Assembly (NCBI RefSeq): GCF_041228405.1
Contig: NZ_CP133888.1
Coordinates: 1,736,001-1,800,000 of the forward strand
Reading direction: 5' to 3'
Origin: Salinilacustrithrix flava
GTDB lineage: Bacteria; Actinomycetota; Acidimicrobiia; Acidimicrobiales; Salinilacustritrichaceae
DNA: 64,000 nucleotides
Of this stretch, positions 37,854 to 48,457 are shown one piece after another. The notes below the pieces were generated by a model. The model was not told the DNA's origin. It worked only from the letters and a program-made list of their open reading frames with translations, and made no database searches. The translations under genes and the position numbers were made by a program. The stretch's first letter is position 1. Each line of letters starts with the position of its first letter.

Positions 37854-39133
37854 GGCGCCGACCGCCGCTGGAGGGCGTGGCAGACCTGCCACGTGACGGC
37901 CGCGACGACGGCCGGGAGCGTCAGCAGCGCCACCCGGTAGCCCCACGTGACGGAGCCCACCCCCGTGTCGAGCAGCATGGCCTGCGTGTCGTGGCTGGCG
38001 GCGGCGACGAGGAGCCCGAGCAGCGAGATCCCGGCGGCGCCGATGGCAGTGCGCACGGGCCGGTCCCGGGGCCGGTCGAGCAGGTGGTGGTGGTCCCGGT
38101 CGCCCGTCACCCGCTCCTCGAGGAACGGCCACGCGAGCAGCAGGGCGAACCAGGCCAGCGGGAAGGCGACGCCGGCGACGAAGGGCGAGGGGACCTCCCG
38201 GCCGAAGACCTCGAAGCCGACGGGGGGGAAGATGCGGAGCGCACCCTCGACCCACTGGAGGTACCAGTCCGGCTGGGCGGGGACGGTGGCCGCCGCCGGG
38301 TCGAAGGGCCCGTAGAGCCACACCGGGTTGACCTGCACGAGTGCGCCGAGGAGCGTCAGCACCCCGGCGACGACGAGGAGCAGCGCCGTCGTCTTCACGA
38401 GGTAGGCGGGCCACATCCGGTCGCCCACGACGTTGCCCTCGCGCCGCTCGCCCCCGGGGAACTGCGTGTGGGTCCGGGAGAACACCTGGAAGAGGTGGAA
38501 CCCCAGGAGGCCGGCGATCGCCACGGGGATCACGAGCACGTGCGCCCAGTACAGCTGGGAGATCATCTCCTCCGCCGGGAACTCACCGGCGAACACGAGG
38601 TACGCGAGGTCGGGGCCGATGACCGGCACCGACTGGGCGAAGGTGTAGGCGATCCGGACCCCGGTGCCGGACAGGAGGTCGTCGGGGAGCGACAGCCCCA
38701 TGAAGCCGTTCGCCAGGGCGAGCATCAGCAGCGAGACGCCGACGCACCAGTTGAGGCGCCGCGGCCGCCGGAACGCGCCCGTGAAGAAGATCCGGGCGGC
38801 GTGCACGGCGATGGCGGCGGTGAACACGAGCGCAGCCCAGTGGTGGACCTGGCGGGCCAGCAACCCGCCCCGCACCTCGAAGGAGAGCTCGAGCGTCGAC
38901 GCGTAGGCCGGGCTCATCTCGATGCCACGGAGCTGCTCGTAGGCGCCGTCGTACACCACCTCCCCGGGCCCGCGGTCGAAGTGCAACGTGAGGAACAGCC
39001 CGGTGCCGACCAGCACGAGGAAGCTGTAGAGGGCGATCTCGCCGAGCAGGAACGACCAGTGGTCGGGGAAGACCTTGCGGAGCACCCCGGCGACCTTGCG
39101 CTCCGCCCGGGTCCGGAGGTCGGTGCCGCTCAC
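37850..39133 (-). CDS. qcrB: Cytochrome b of the bc1 complex (actinobacterial QcrB)
   Basis: The protein has 427 residues and is quinol-oxidising. The first part VFPDHWSFLLGEIALYSFLV and VRGGLLARQVHHWAALVF resembles mycobacterial QcrB. Haem histidines lie in HHWAAL and IAVHAARIFFTGAFRRP, with the second pair further on (YWAHVLVI, GFHLFQVF). The Qo-site PEWY motif is PDWY in PDWYLQWVEG. GTG 39133 is chosen because it overlaps the qcrA stop as GTGA, the rule in this operon; an in-frame GTG lies at 39148. Confidence 0.93.
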   Translation of the reverse strand: MSGTDLRTRAERKVAGVLRKVFPDHWSFLLGEIALYSFLVLVGTGLFLTLHFDRGPGEVVYDGAYEQLRGIEMSPAYASTLELSFEVRGGLLARQVHHWAALVFTAAIAVHAARIFFTGAFRRPRRLNWCVGVSLLMLALANGFMGLSLPDDLLSGTGVRIAYTFAQSVPVIGPDLAYLVFAGEFPAEEMISQLYWAHVLVIPVAIAGLLGFHLFQVFSRTHTQFPGGERREGNVVGDRMWPAYLVKTTALLLVVAGVLTLLGALVQVNPVWLYGPFDPAAATVPAQPDWYLQWVEGALRIFPPVGFEVFGREVPSPFVAGVAFPLAWFALLLAWPFLEERVTGDRDHHHLLDRPRDRPVRTAIGAAGISLLGLLVAAASHDTQAMLLDTGVGSVTWGYRVALLTLPAVVAAVTWQVCHALQRRSAP

Positions 39134-39969
39134 CGCGGCCGCCCCCACCAGCCGGGACCGACCGGGCCGGTGAAGCCACCCCCGGCCCGGAGCGTGCCGT
39201 CGTCGTCGATCACGAGAGGCAGCTGTGGCAGCGGCCGATCAGCGGGGCCCTGCACGGGCCGGGCACCATCGAGCACGTCGAAGACCGCTTGGTGGCACGG
39301 GCACACGAGCACGTCGGGGTCCTGCTGGAACAGGCCGACCGGGCACCCCATGTGCGTGCACAGCTTGGAGTAGGCGACGTGGCCGTCGGGCGCCAGCTCC
39401 TCGAAGCGCGGACGGTTCCCGAGGCGGCGGGTGTCGACGCGCAGCAGCACGGCCTGGGAGTCGGCCGCGCCGATGGCGTGGTCGGGGAAGACGGTGAGGA
39501 ACGAGCCCGGCGCGAGGTCGCCGGCCTGCACCGGTCGGCCGTCGTCGGTGACGACTGCGTCGCCGCGCCGCCACGACGTCTCCCGGAGCTCCCGGCGGGC
39601 ATCGGTGCGACCCCGAAGGAGCGCGCCACCGCCGACGGCGCCGAGGACCGCGACCGCCGAGCCGCCGACCACCAGACGTCGCCGCGTCTGCGGTCGCGTC
39701 TCCGGATCGCAGCCCTGGCACGCGGGTGAGCCAGGGGCGTGCCGCTCCTCCTCGTCGTCGGGTGGACCGAGCAGGTGCTTGGCGACCGTCGCGAAGGCCG
39801 CCCCCAGCGCCAGCGCCCCGATGCCGAGGGCCGCGCCGGCCGGACCGTGGTCGTCGCGGGTGAAGAGCAAGGTGACGCCGGTGACGAGCGCTCCTGCGCC
39901 GCCCGCCAGCAGCACCGCCAGACGGGCGACCGCCCACGGTCGCAGAGGGAGCACGTCGGTGGGCTTCAC
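39130..39969 (-). CDS. qcrA: Rieske iron-sulfur protein of the bc1 complex
   Basis: The protein has 279 residues. Three N-terminal hydrophobic segments (LAVLLAGGAGALVTGVTLLF, GALALGAAFATVAKHLL and LVVGGSAVAVLGAVGGGALL) give the actinobacterial three-helix form. The 2Fe-2S motifs CTHMGCPVG and CPCHQAVFD lie in the C-terminal third. The GTG at 39969 overlaps the qcrC stop (GTGA). Confidence 0.93.
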   Translation of the reverse strand: MKPTDVLPLRPWAVARLAVLLAGGAGALVTGVTLLFTRDDHGPAGAALGIGALALGAAFATVAKHLLGPPDDEEERHAPGSPACQGCDPETRPQTRRRLVVGGSAVAVLGAVGGGALLRGRTDARRELRETSWRRGDAVVTDDGRPVQAGDLAPGSFLTVFPDHAIGAADSQAVLLRVDTRRLGNRPRFEELAPDGHVAYSKLCTHMGCPVGLFQQDPDVLVCPCHQAVFDVLDGARPVQGPADRPLPQLPLVIDDDGTLRAGGGFTGPVGPGWWGRPR

Positions 39970-40757
39970 GCCCCGTCTTCCGATCTCGGTGGCCGGCGGG
40001 CGATCCAGCCGGCCAGCACGAGCAGGACCGGCAGGGCGACCCCGAGCGCGATCAGCGCCTCGTCGGGTCGCCCGGTCCGGAAGATCGGCCACCCACCACG
40101 GTCCACCGGCGACTGCAACCGCTGCACGTAGGCGACGATCGCACCCAGCTCCTCGTCGGTGAAGCCGTCGGGCCCGAAGGCGGGCATCGCGCCCGGCCCG
40201 CTCACGACGGCGGCGGCCACGACGGAGGGCTCGGCGTCGAACAGCGGTGGTGATCGGCGGTCGTACGCGAGGGCGGCGCCGACGGCGGTGGCGCCGTGGC
40301 ACGCGCCGCAGTGCAGCCGGTACAGCCGGCCGCCCTCGGCCGCATCGGCGTCCCGCCAACCGACGTCGGGCAGGGTCGGCCCGTCCCCGAAGCCGGCGAC
40401 GTGGGCGGTGATGGCGGCGATGTCCTCGTCCGAGTACTGCGTCGGCCCGCGCTGCGGCACCGCGTCCGGGTCGTCGAGGGGCATGCGTCCGGTCACGAGC
40501 GCGTAGTGGGTGGTGGCCTCACCGGCGTCGGTGATCGGCACGCCACGAGGCGAACCCTGGCCTTCGGCACCGTGGCAGAACACGCAGTCGCGGCCGTAGA
40601 GGGCGGCTCCCCGTTCCCCGGGGGCGGCGGTCGGCTCGGCGTCACCCCGAGCGGAGGCGCTGGGGGCGCGCAGACCGGCGATGGCGAACCCGACGGCGAC
40701 GGCGCCGACCGCGACGAGCCTCGTCCACGTCCTCGCCTGGCTCGCTTCCACCTGCAT
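39966..40757 (-). CDS. qcrC: Di-haem cytochrome c of the bc1 complex
   Basis: The protein has 263 residues. Order: N-terminal signal/membrane helix (residues about 13-30), a first c domain with CVFCH (near 58), a second with CGACH (near 151), and a C-terminal membrane helix (ALIALGVALPVLLVLAGWIA). This di-haem QcrC replaces cytochrome c1 and a soluble cytochrome c in actinobacterial III/IV supercomplexes. It is the first gene of the minus-strand respiratory operon. Confidence 0.92.
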   Translation of the reverse strand: MQVEASQARTWTRLVAVGAVAVGFAIAGLRAPSASARGDAEPTAAPGERGAALYGRDCVFCHGAEGQGSPRGVPITDAGEATTHYALVTGRMPLDDPDAVPQRGPTQYSDEDIAAITAHVAGFGDGPTLPDVGWRDADAAEGGRLYRLHCGACHGATAVGAALAYDRRSPPLFDAEPSVVAAAVVSGPGAMPAFGPDGFTDEELGAIVAYVQRLQSPVDRGGWPIFRTGRPDEALIALGVALPVLLVLAGWIARRPPRSEDGA

Positions 40758-40833
40758 CGCATCACCCGCTGGTCGGCCGGTGGTGGTCGACCGTACCCCG
40801 GAGCCCGTTGGCGCAGACCGGGCCGGTGACCGA

Positions 40834-41490
40834 TCAGGCGGTTTCCTTCCAGCGGTTGAAGTAGGTGATCTCGCCCGCGGGACGGCGGCTCGCCGGTGTG
40901 AACCCGCTGCCCTTGTAGTAGCCCACCGGCAGCAGGGCGACCTGCGTGACGGTCTCGGGGATGCCGAGCATCTCGGCCACCTCCTGCTCGTGGAAGAGGT
41001 GGAAGGTCGTCCACGCCGACCCGAGCCCCCGGGCGCGGGCAGCGAGCTGGAAGCTCCACACCCCCGGCGCCACCGAGCCGTGGTAGCCGGCGATCTCGGC
41101 GTTGCTCGCCCCCTCGGGCAAGCGGTCGAGGCGCAGGGCGATGACCATGGCGGGCACCTCGGCGATGTGGTCGACCAGGTAGGTGGCCGAGTCCAGGACC
41201 CGCTGCTGGCCCTCGTCGACCTCGCCGGCGGCGTTGGCGGCCAGGTACGGCCGGCCCACCTGCTGGTAGAGCGGCGCGATCTGCGCCTTGAGCTCGGGGT
41301 CGTCGACCACCAGCCACCGGTTGCGCTCGAGGTTGCCGCCCATCGGGGCGTGCTGGGCGATGTCGATGCACTCGAGCAGCAGCTCCCGGGGGACGGGTCG
41401 CTCCAGGTCCATGCGCTTGCGGACCTGCTTGGTGGTGGTGAGGAGGCGGTCGACCTGGTCGAGGTCGAAGCGGTCAGCGTCGGAGGTCAT
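40834..41490 (-). CDS. Nitroreductase family protein
   Basis: The protein has 218 residues. The N-terminal TTTKQVRKRMDLERPVPREL segment and APMGGNLERNRWLVV are the FMN phosphate-binding parts of nitroreductases. GSVAPGVWSFQLAARARGLG and LGIPETVTQVALLPVGYYKG are the later conserved parts. It reduces an unknown substrate with NAD(P)H. It diverges from acs and is not obviously part of the respiratory operon. Confidence 0.87.
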   Translation of the reverse strand: MTSDADRFDLDQVDRLLTTTKQVRKRMDLERPVPRELLLECIDIAQHAPMGGNLERNRWLVVDDPELKAQIAPLYQQVGRPYLAANAAGEVDEGQQRVLDSATYLVDHIAEVPAMVIALRLDRLPEGASNAEIAGYHGSVAPGVWSFQLAARARGLGSAWTTFHLFHEQEVAEMLGIPETVTQVALLPVGYYKGSGFTPASRRPAGEITYFNRWKETA

Positions 41491-41578
41491 GGCGCCAGCC
41501 TGACCGACCGCAGGCCCTGACCGCTCGCACTATGGTCGCCTCACCGCCGACGCACGCACTCCAGGGGGATCCTGCGCC

Positions 41579-43543
<1,965 letters not shown>

Positions 43544-43601
43544 GCGGCCGCCCCGGGCGAGCACCGCGCTCGCCCCCGGTCGGGCCGGCCGGGACCGCCG
43601 G

Positions 43602-43607
43602 TAGCCT
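43602..43607 (+). promoter_or_regulatory. -10 box TAGCCT of the CHRD lipoprotein gene
   Basis: TAGCCT ends 7 bp before ATG 43615. With no Shine-Dalgarno sequence this gives a leaderless transcript. No convincing -35 hexamer is visible. Confidence 0.4.
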
Positions 43608-43614
43608 CCCGCGG

Positions 43615-44271
43615 ATGCGCCGATCGCTGGCCTTGCTCGTCCCGCTCGTCGTCCTCGTCGCGTGCGGCGGCGACGACGACGACGCTGCGGACCGTGCGAC
43701 CACGACGGTCGTCGACGATGCGTCGATCACCGACACGACCGCGCCGCCGGAGGCCGAGGCCGACGAGCCCGCCGAGGGCGCGCCGAGCGAGACGGCCCCC
43801 GACACGACGGTGCCCATGGATGCCCCGGCCGGGGACGCCCCGGACGGCGCCGACGGAGGCGATGGCCTCGGCGACGCCGTGCTCGCCAGCGACCTCGACG
43901 GCCGCGGCCCGGTGCCCGGCCCCGGTGACACCGCCGCCACCGGCCGCTTCGAGGCCGAGCTCGTCGACGGCACCCTGTGCGTGGATCTGGTGGCCTCCGG
44001 CCTGGACGCCGCGGTCACCGAGGCCCACCTGCACGGCGGCCCCGAGGGGGAGGAGGGCCCGGTGCTCGTCGACCTCGGCCCGCCCTCGACCAGCGACGGC
44101 GGCGGCACCACCTGGACCGATGTCTGCACCGGCGTGGACGACGACGTCATCGACGACCTGGCTGCGGCGCCCGAGCTGGCCTACGTGGACGTCCACACGG
44201 CGTCGTTCCCCGACGGTGCGATCCGCGGCCAGCTCGGCGTGATCTCGATCTTCGACCGGACGCTGGACTGA
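43615..44271 (+). CDS. CHRD-domain lipoprotein
   Basis: The protein has 218 residues. A lipoprotein signal ends at Cys17 (LVAC), followed by an Asp/Thr/Pro/Ala-rich spacer to residue about 95. A CHRD-like domain follows (GRFEAELVDGTLCVDLVASG, AHLHGGPEGEEGPVLVDLGP, YVDVHTASFPDGAIRGQLG). CHRD domains occur in secreted proteins and are thought to bind or scaffold ligands; the function here is unknown. The HAD gene begins 1 bp after its stop, so the two may be cotranscribed. Confidence 0.85.
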   Translation: MRRSLALLVPLVVLVACGGDDDDAADRATTTVVDDASITDTTAPPEAEADEPAEGAPSETAPDTTVPMDAPAGDAPDGADGGDGLGDAVLASDLDGRGPVPGPGDTAATGRFEAELVDGTLCVDLVASGLDAAVTEAHLHGGPEGEEGPVLVDLGPPSTSDGGGTTWTDVCTGVDDDVIDDLAAAPELAYVDVHTASFPDGAIRGQLGVISIFDRTLD

Positions 44272-44272
44272 C

Positions 44273-44764
44273 ATGGCCTGGTACGACCCCGACAACTGGG
44301 CCTGGCGCGACGGGCACGTGGAGCCCGGCGAGACCGTGGTGTTCGACCTCGACGGCGTCCTCTCCGACGCCACCCGTCGCCAGCACTACCTCGAGTGGCC
44401 ACGCCGCGACTGGGAGACCTTCTTCGAGGAGTGCGGCGAGGACCAGCTGATCGCCGAGGTCGCCCGGGTCCTGGAGTGCCTCGACGAGGACCTGCGCGTC
44501 GTGCTCCTCACCGCCCGCCCCATCCGGGTCCAGCCCCAGACGCTGCGCTGGCTCGAGCACTACGACCTGCGCTGGGACCTGCTGGTGATGCGCGACTGGG
44601 GCGACTACATGGCGGCCCCGAGCTTCAAGCGCCTCACCGTCCACCAGCTGCGCGACTACGGGTTGGACCTGCGCCTCGCGTTCGAGGACGACCAGCGCAA
44701 CGTCGACATGTTCCACGACGAGGGCGTCCCCTGCGTCTACATCCACTCCGGCTACCACACGTGA
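44273..44764 (+). CDS. HAD-superfamily phosphatase, polynucleotide 3'-phosphatase-like
   Basis: The protein has 163 residues. HAD motifs in order: VVFDLDGVLSD (nucleophile Asp), VVLLTARP (motif II), a Lys in APSFKRLTVHQ (motif III), and LAFEDDQRNVDMFHDEGV (motif IV). The last part resembles the 3'-phosphatase half of phage T4 polynucleotide kinase, so an end-healing role on RNA or DNA is possible. The stop overlaps the HelD-like gene (GTGA), suggesting a functional link in nucleic-acid metabolism. Confidence 0.8.
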   Translation: MAWYDPDNWAWRDGHVEPGETVVFDLDGVLSDATRRQHYLEWPRRDWETFFEECGEDQLIAEVARVLECLDEDLRVVLLTARPIRVQPQTLRWLEHYDLRWDLLVMRDWGDYMAAPSFKRLTVHQLRDYGLDLRLAFEDDQRNVDMFHDEGVPCVYIHSGYHT

Positions 44765-47010
44765 CCAGCGTCAGCGACCACGCCGAGGAGGTGGCGCGCG
44801 AGCAGGCCCACATCGACCGGGCCTACGGGGCGCTCGACCGCCTGCGCGAGGGGGCGGCTGCGGCCGGCCCCTCGGCCCTCGACGACGACGAGGGCGCCGG
44901 CGGCACGTTCCAGGAGCGCTTCGAGCGCGAGCGTGCCACCGCCGATGCCCGGCGCCGCCTCGGCGAGCTGCGGTGGGGCGACCCGCCGCTGGTGTTCGGT
45001 CGGATCGACCTCGCCGGGGCGGTCGAGGGCCAGGAGCGGTTCCACGTCGGGCGCATCGGCGTGTTCGCCGAGGACCAGACCCAGCTGGTCGTCGACTGGC
45101 GGGCGCCGATCGCCGAGGGCTTCTACCGCGCGACGCGGGCCGACCCGATGGGCCTGCGCCGGCGCCGGGCCTTCCACTGCCGGGGCCGGCGGCTGCTCGC
45201 CATCGACGACGTGGTGCTCGACGCCGACGCCGGCGCACCGGCGTCCGACGAGGACGCCCTGGTCGGGGAGGCCGCGCTGCTCGCCTCCCTGGCGGGGCCG
45301 CGCACCGGGCGCATGTCGGACGTGGTGGCCACGGTCCAGGCCGAGCAGGACGAGGTCATCCGCGCCCCGATGGCCGGGCTCACCATCGTCCAGGGGGCGG
45401 CGGGCACCGGCAAGACGGTGGTCGCCCTGCACCGGGCCGCCTACCTGCTCTACACCTTCCGAGACGTGCTGGACCGCCAGGGCGTGCTCGTCCTCGGGCC
45501 CAACGGCCGGTTCCTCGACTACGTGCGCGACGTGCTGCCCTCGCTCGGCGAGCACGACGTGCGCCTCGCGACCGTCCACCAGCTGTACCCGGGCGTCCGG
45601 GCCGTCCCCGACGACGACGTCCGGGTGGCGTCGCTCAAGGCCGACCTGCGCATGGTGCGCGTGGTCCGGCGGGCCCTGCGCATGCGCCAGCGGCGGCTGC
45701 GCACCGTGGCGCGCGTGCCGGTCGGGCGCTTCATCCTGAAGCTGGAGCCGGCGGTGGTGAACCACGTGGTCGACACCGCGCGCGGCCTCGAGGGCACCCA
45801 CAACCAGCGCCGGCGCATCGTGGAGGACGACCTCGTCGCCGAGCTCGCCGCCGAGCTCCGCCGCCGCAACACCGCATCGGTCGACCGGATGCGCGACCCC
45901 GGCACCGACGGCCTCCGCCACCTCCTGCGGCGCACGCCGGCCTTCGTCGAGCTGCTCGACCGCGTGTGGCCGCTGCTGCGGCCGGAGGAGCTGCTGCACG
46001 ACCTGTTCGGCTCCGAGGCGATGCTGCGCCACGCAGGTCGCAACGGGCTGCTCACGGTCGAGGAGCAGCGCCTGCTCCACCGAGACCGCTCGGCCGGCTG
46101 GCGCGCCGTGGCGTGGACCCACGCCGACGTGCCGCTCCTGCACGAGGCCCACGCCCGGCTCGGCCCGCTCCCGGTCCCGCCGCCGCCGTCCACGGACCCG
46201 ACCGAGGACGAGCAGTACCTGGTCGACCGCGTCATCGAGCACGTGCTCCTCGCCATGGAGCAGGGCATGGACCCGGTGATGGAGGCCGACCTGCGCCGCA
46301 GCGTCCTCGACGAGATCCGGGTCGACACCGACACCACGATCGAGGCGGCCCGCCGACCCGAGGTGCTGCCCGTGTGGGGCACGGTGCTGGTCGACGAGGC
46401 CCAGGATCTGTCCCCGATGGCATGGCGCATGGTCGCCCGGGCCTGCCCGAACCAGTCCATGACGATCGTCGGCGACCTGGCCCAGGGCACCGCCCCGTGG
46501 TCGCCGCGCTCGTGGGACGAGGTGGTGACCTGGATCGGGCCCCGTCACCCGGCCCGCCGCCACGAGCTGCACGTCAACTACCGCACCCCGACCGAGATCA
46601 TGGCGTGGGCCGCGCCGCTGTCGGCCGCCCCCAGCCGCGCTCGCGCGGTCCGCTCGAGCGGGCACGAGCCCCGAGCCGTCGCGGTCGCTGCCGCCGAGCT
46701 CTCCGACGCGGCGGCGGCGCACGCCCGCGACCTGCGCGACGCCAGCCCCGACGGGCGCGTCGCCGTGGTGACGGCGCCGTGCGGCGTGGCGGAGCTGCAG
46801 CAACGGGTGGGCGACGGGGTGGAGGTGCACTCGCCCGAGACCGCCAAGGGCCTGGAGTTCGACGGCGTCGTGGTGGTGGAGCCCCGCGACCTGCTCGGCC
46901 CCGGTGGCACCACGGCACCCCTCTACATCGCCCTCACCCGGGCGATGTCGCAGCTGGTGGTCGTGCACGCCCAGCCGCTGCCCGACGCCCTCGCCGGCGT
47001 GGCGGGCTGA
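44761..47010 (+). CDS. HelD-like superfamily 1 helicase/ATPase
   Basis: The protein has 749 residues. An N-terminal coiled region (AREQAHIDRAYGALDRLREG) precedes a conserved WRAPIAEGFYRATRADPMG region typical of HelD. Walker A is GAAGTGKT (212-219), Walker B is VLVDEAQDL (near 545), and VNYRTPTEIM and a final YIALTRAMSQLVVVH are helicase motifs. HelD proteins clear stalled RNA polymerase and DNA and in some actinobacteria give rifamycin tolerance. Start GTG 44761. UvrD-like repair is the alternative reading. Confidence 0.85.
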   Translation: MTSVSDHAEEVAREQAHIDRAYGALDRLREGAAAAGPSALDDDEGAGGTFQERFERERATADARRRLGELRWGDPPLVFGRIDLAGAVEGQERFHVGRIGVFAEDQTQLVVDWRAPIAEGFYRATRADPMGLRRRRAFHCRGRRLLAIDDVVLDADAGAPASDEDALVGEAALLASLAGPRTGRMSDVVATVQAEQDEVIRAPMAGLTIVQGAAGTGKTVVALHRAAYLLYTFRDVLDRQGVLVLGPNGRFLDYVRDVLPSLGEHDVRLATVHQLYPGVRAVPDDDVRVASLKADLRMVRVVRRALRMRQRRLRTVARVPVGRFILKLEPAVVNHVVDTARGLEGTHNQRRRIVEDDLVAELAAELRRRNTASVDRMRDPGTDGLRHLLRRTPAFVELLDRVWPLLRPEELLHDLFGSEAMLRHAGRNGLLTVEEQRLLHRDRSAGWRAVAWTHADVPLLHEAHARLGPLPVPPPPSTDPTEDEQYLVDRVIEHVLLAMEQGMDPVMEADLRRSVLDEIRVDTDTTIEAARRPEVLPVWGTVLVDEAQDLSPMAWRMVARACPNQSMTIVGDLAQGTAPWSPRSWDEVVTWIGPRHPARRHELHVNYRTPTEIMAWAAPLSAAPSRARAVRSSGHEPRAVAVAAAELSDAAAAHARDLRDASPDGRVAVVTAPCGVAELQQRVGDGVEVHSPETAKGLEFDGVVVVEPRDLLGPGGTTAPLYIALTRAMSQLVVVHAQPLPDALAGVAG

Positions 47011-47016
47011 GCGCCA

Positions 47017-47412
47017 TCAGCCGGGTGGTGCGACGCCGGCCGCGACGAGTGCCGCCGCGGCTGCGGCGAGGAACGTCTGCTCCTCCAGCGGCTTGCCGAG
47101 CACGGCGTGGCACCCCCGCGCGAGCATCCGCTCGACCCGCAGCGGGCTGGCCGCGGCGGTGGCCATGACGATGGGGATGGACCGCAGGTCCGGGTCGTCC
47201 CGCATGATCTCGACCAGCTCGTCCCCGGACAGGTTCGGCATCATCGCATCGGTGATGACCAGGTCCGGGAGCTCGGCGCGCACCACGGCCAGGCCCTCGG
47301 CACCATCGGCGGCCAGCAGGACCCGGTAGCCGGCGTCCGCGAGCCAGAACTCGACCAGCCCGCGCAGCGGCGCCTCGTCCTCGACGTAGAGGACCGTGGG
47401 GGGGTGGCTCAC
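47017..47412 (-). CDS. Single-domain response regulator
   Basis: The protein has 131 residues made only of a receiver domain. The acidic pocket is VLYVEDEAP (E11-D12), the phosphorylation site is D55 in DLVITDAMMPN, and a Thr/Ala switch (VMATAAAS) and the conserved Lys in LGKPLEEQ follow. No output domain is present, so it must act through a partner not encoded nearby. GTG 47412 is the start consistent with the domain boundary. It diverges from htpX. Confidence 0.87.
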   Translation of the reverse strand: MSHPPTVLYVEDEAPLRGLVEFWLADAGYRVLLAADGAEGLAVVRAELPDLVITDAMMPNLSGDELVEIMRDDPDLRSIPIVMATAAASPLRVERMLARGCHAVLGKPLEEQTFLAAAAAALVAAGVAPPG

Positions 47413-47461
47413 GAGGTCGTCGGCATCGGATCGGGGGGTCGGGGCCCGCCGCCGCCTCGGC

Positions 47462-47488
47462 GGGAACCACTGCGGGGCACGATACGTT
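47462..47488 (+). promoter_or_regulatory. Candidate ECF-sigma promoter of htpX
   Basis: GGGAAC (47462-47467) is followed by exactly 18 bp and GTT (47486-47488), the layout described for SigR/SigH/SigE-type promoters of actinobacteria (GGGAAY-N18-GTT). The same stretch also contains TACGTT (47483-47488), so a housekeeping -10 cannot be excluded. The leader to the ATG would be about 55 nt. htpX is a membrane-stress protease, which fits stress-sigma control. Confidence 0.5.
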
Positions 47489-47548
47489 CTCCCTGGTGAG
47501 CGGTGCCCGCCCCGGGCACCCGGGCATGCAGGAACGCTGCGAACGACC

Positions 47549-48397
47549 ATGCACAACACGGCCAAGACCGCCATCCTCCTCGCCGGCCTCGGTGGCCTCC
47601 TCGTCGTGATCGGCGGGGGCATCGGTGGTGGGAGCGGGGCCACCATCGGCCTGCTCATCGGCCTGGTGTTCGTCGGGGGCTCCTACTGGTTCTCCGACAA
47701 GCTCGCCATCAAGGCGGCCCGGGCCGTGCCGGCGAACGAGGCCCAGCACCCCCAGTACTTCGCCACGATGCGCGAGCTCAGCCAGCTGGCCGGCATCCCC
47801 ATGCCGGCGCTGTACATCTCGCCCAGCCCGCAGCCCAACGCGTTCGCCACCGGCCGCAACCCGGAGCACGCCGCAGTCGCCGTCACCGAGGGCCTGATCC
47901 GCACGCTCGAGTGGGACGAGATCCGGGGCGTGCTCGCCCACGAGATCTCCCACGTCGGCAACCGGGACATCCTGATCTCCTCGGTCGCCGCAGCCATCGC
48001 CATGGGCATCACCTTCGTGGCGCGCATGGCCATGTGGGGCGCCATGTTCGGCGGCGGGCGCAGCGACAACGACAACAACCCGATCGGCATGCTGGCGATG
48101 GCGCTGCTGGCCCCCATCGCCGCCGGGCTGATGCAGATGGCACTGAGCCGCAGCCGGGAGTTCCAGGCCGACGAATCCGGCGCCCGGCTGATCGGCACCG
48201 GCGAGCCCCTCGCCCGGGCCCTGCAGAAGCTGGAGCTGTCCGCGCACCGGGTGCCGATGGACATCGATCCCGCCCACGCCCAGGCCTTCATCGTGAACCC
48301 GCTCAGCGGCCGCAAGGTGCAGTTCGCCGACCTGTTCCGCAGCCACCCGAGCACCGAGGACCGCGTCGCCCGCCTGCGCAGCGGCACCTGGGCCTGA
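47549..48397 (+). CDS. htpX: HtpX-like M48 membrane zinc protease
   Basis: The protein has 282 residues. It has two N-terminal membrane helices, the zinc site HEISH (residues 131-135), two further hydrophobic segments and the third ligand region SREFQADESGARLIG. The C-terminal SHPSTEDRVARLR is the usual family end. It degrades damaged membrane proteins. The ATG at 47549 lacks a strong ribosome-binding site. Confidence 0.92.
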   Translation: MHNTAKTAILLAGLGGLLVVIGGGIGGGSGATIGLLIGLVFVGGSYWFSDKLAIKAARAVPANEAQHPQYFATMRELSQLAGIPMPALYISPSPQPNAFATGRNPEHAAVAVTEGLIRTLEWDEIRGVLAHEISHVGNRDILISSVAAAIAMGITFVARMAMWGAMFGGGRSDNDNNPIGMLAMALLAPIAAGLMQMALSRSREFQADESGARLIGTGEPLARALQKLELSAHRVPMDIDPAHAQAFIVNPLSGRKVQFADLFRSHPSTEDRVARLRSGTWA

Positions 48398-48457
48398 ACC
48401 TCCGGGGTCGCCCGCCGACCCCGATGCCGAGCCCATCGGCAGGGAACCCGCCGCTCC

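Noticed and set aside
40760..40833. Possible small gene between qcrC and the nitroreductase
   Set aside because: No start with a ribosome-binding site and no open frame of convincing length or composition.
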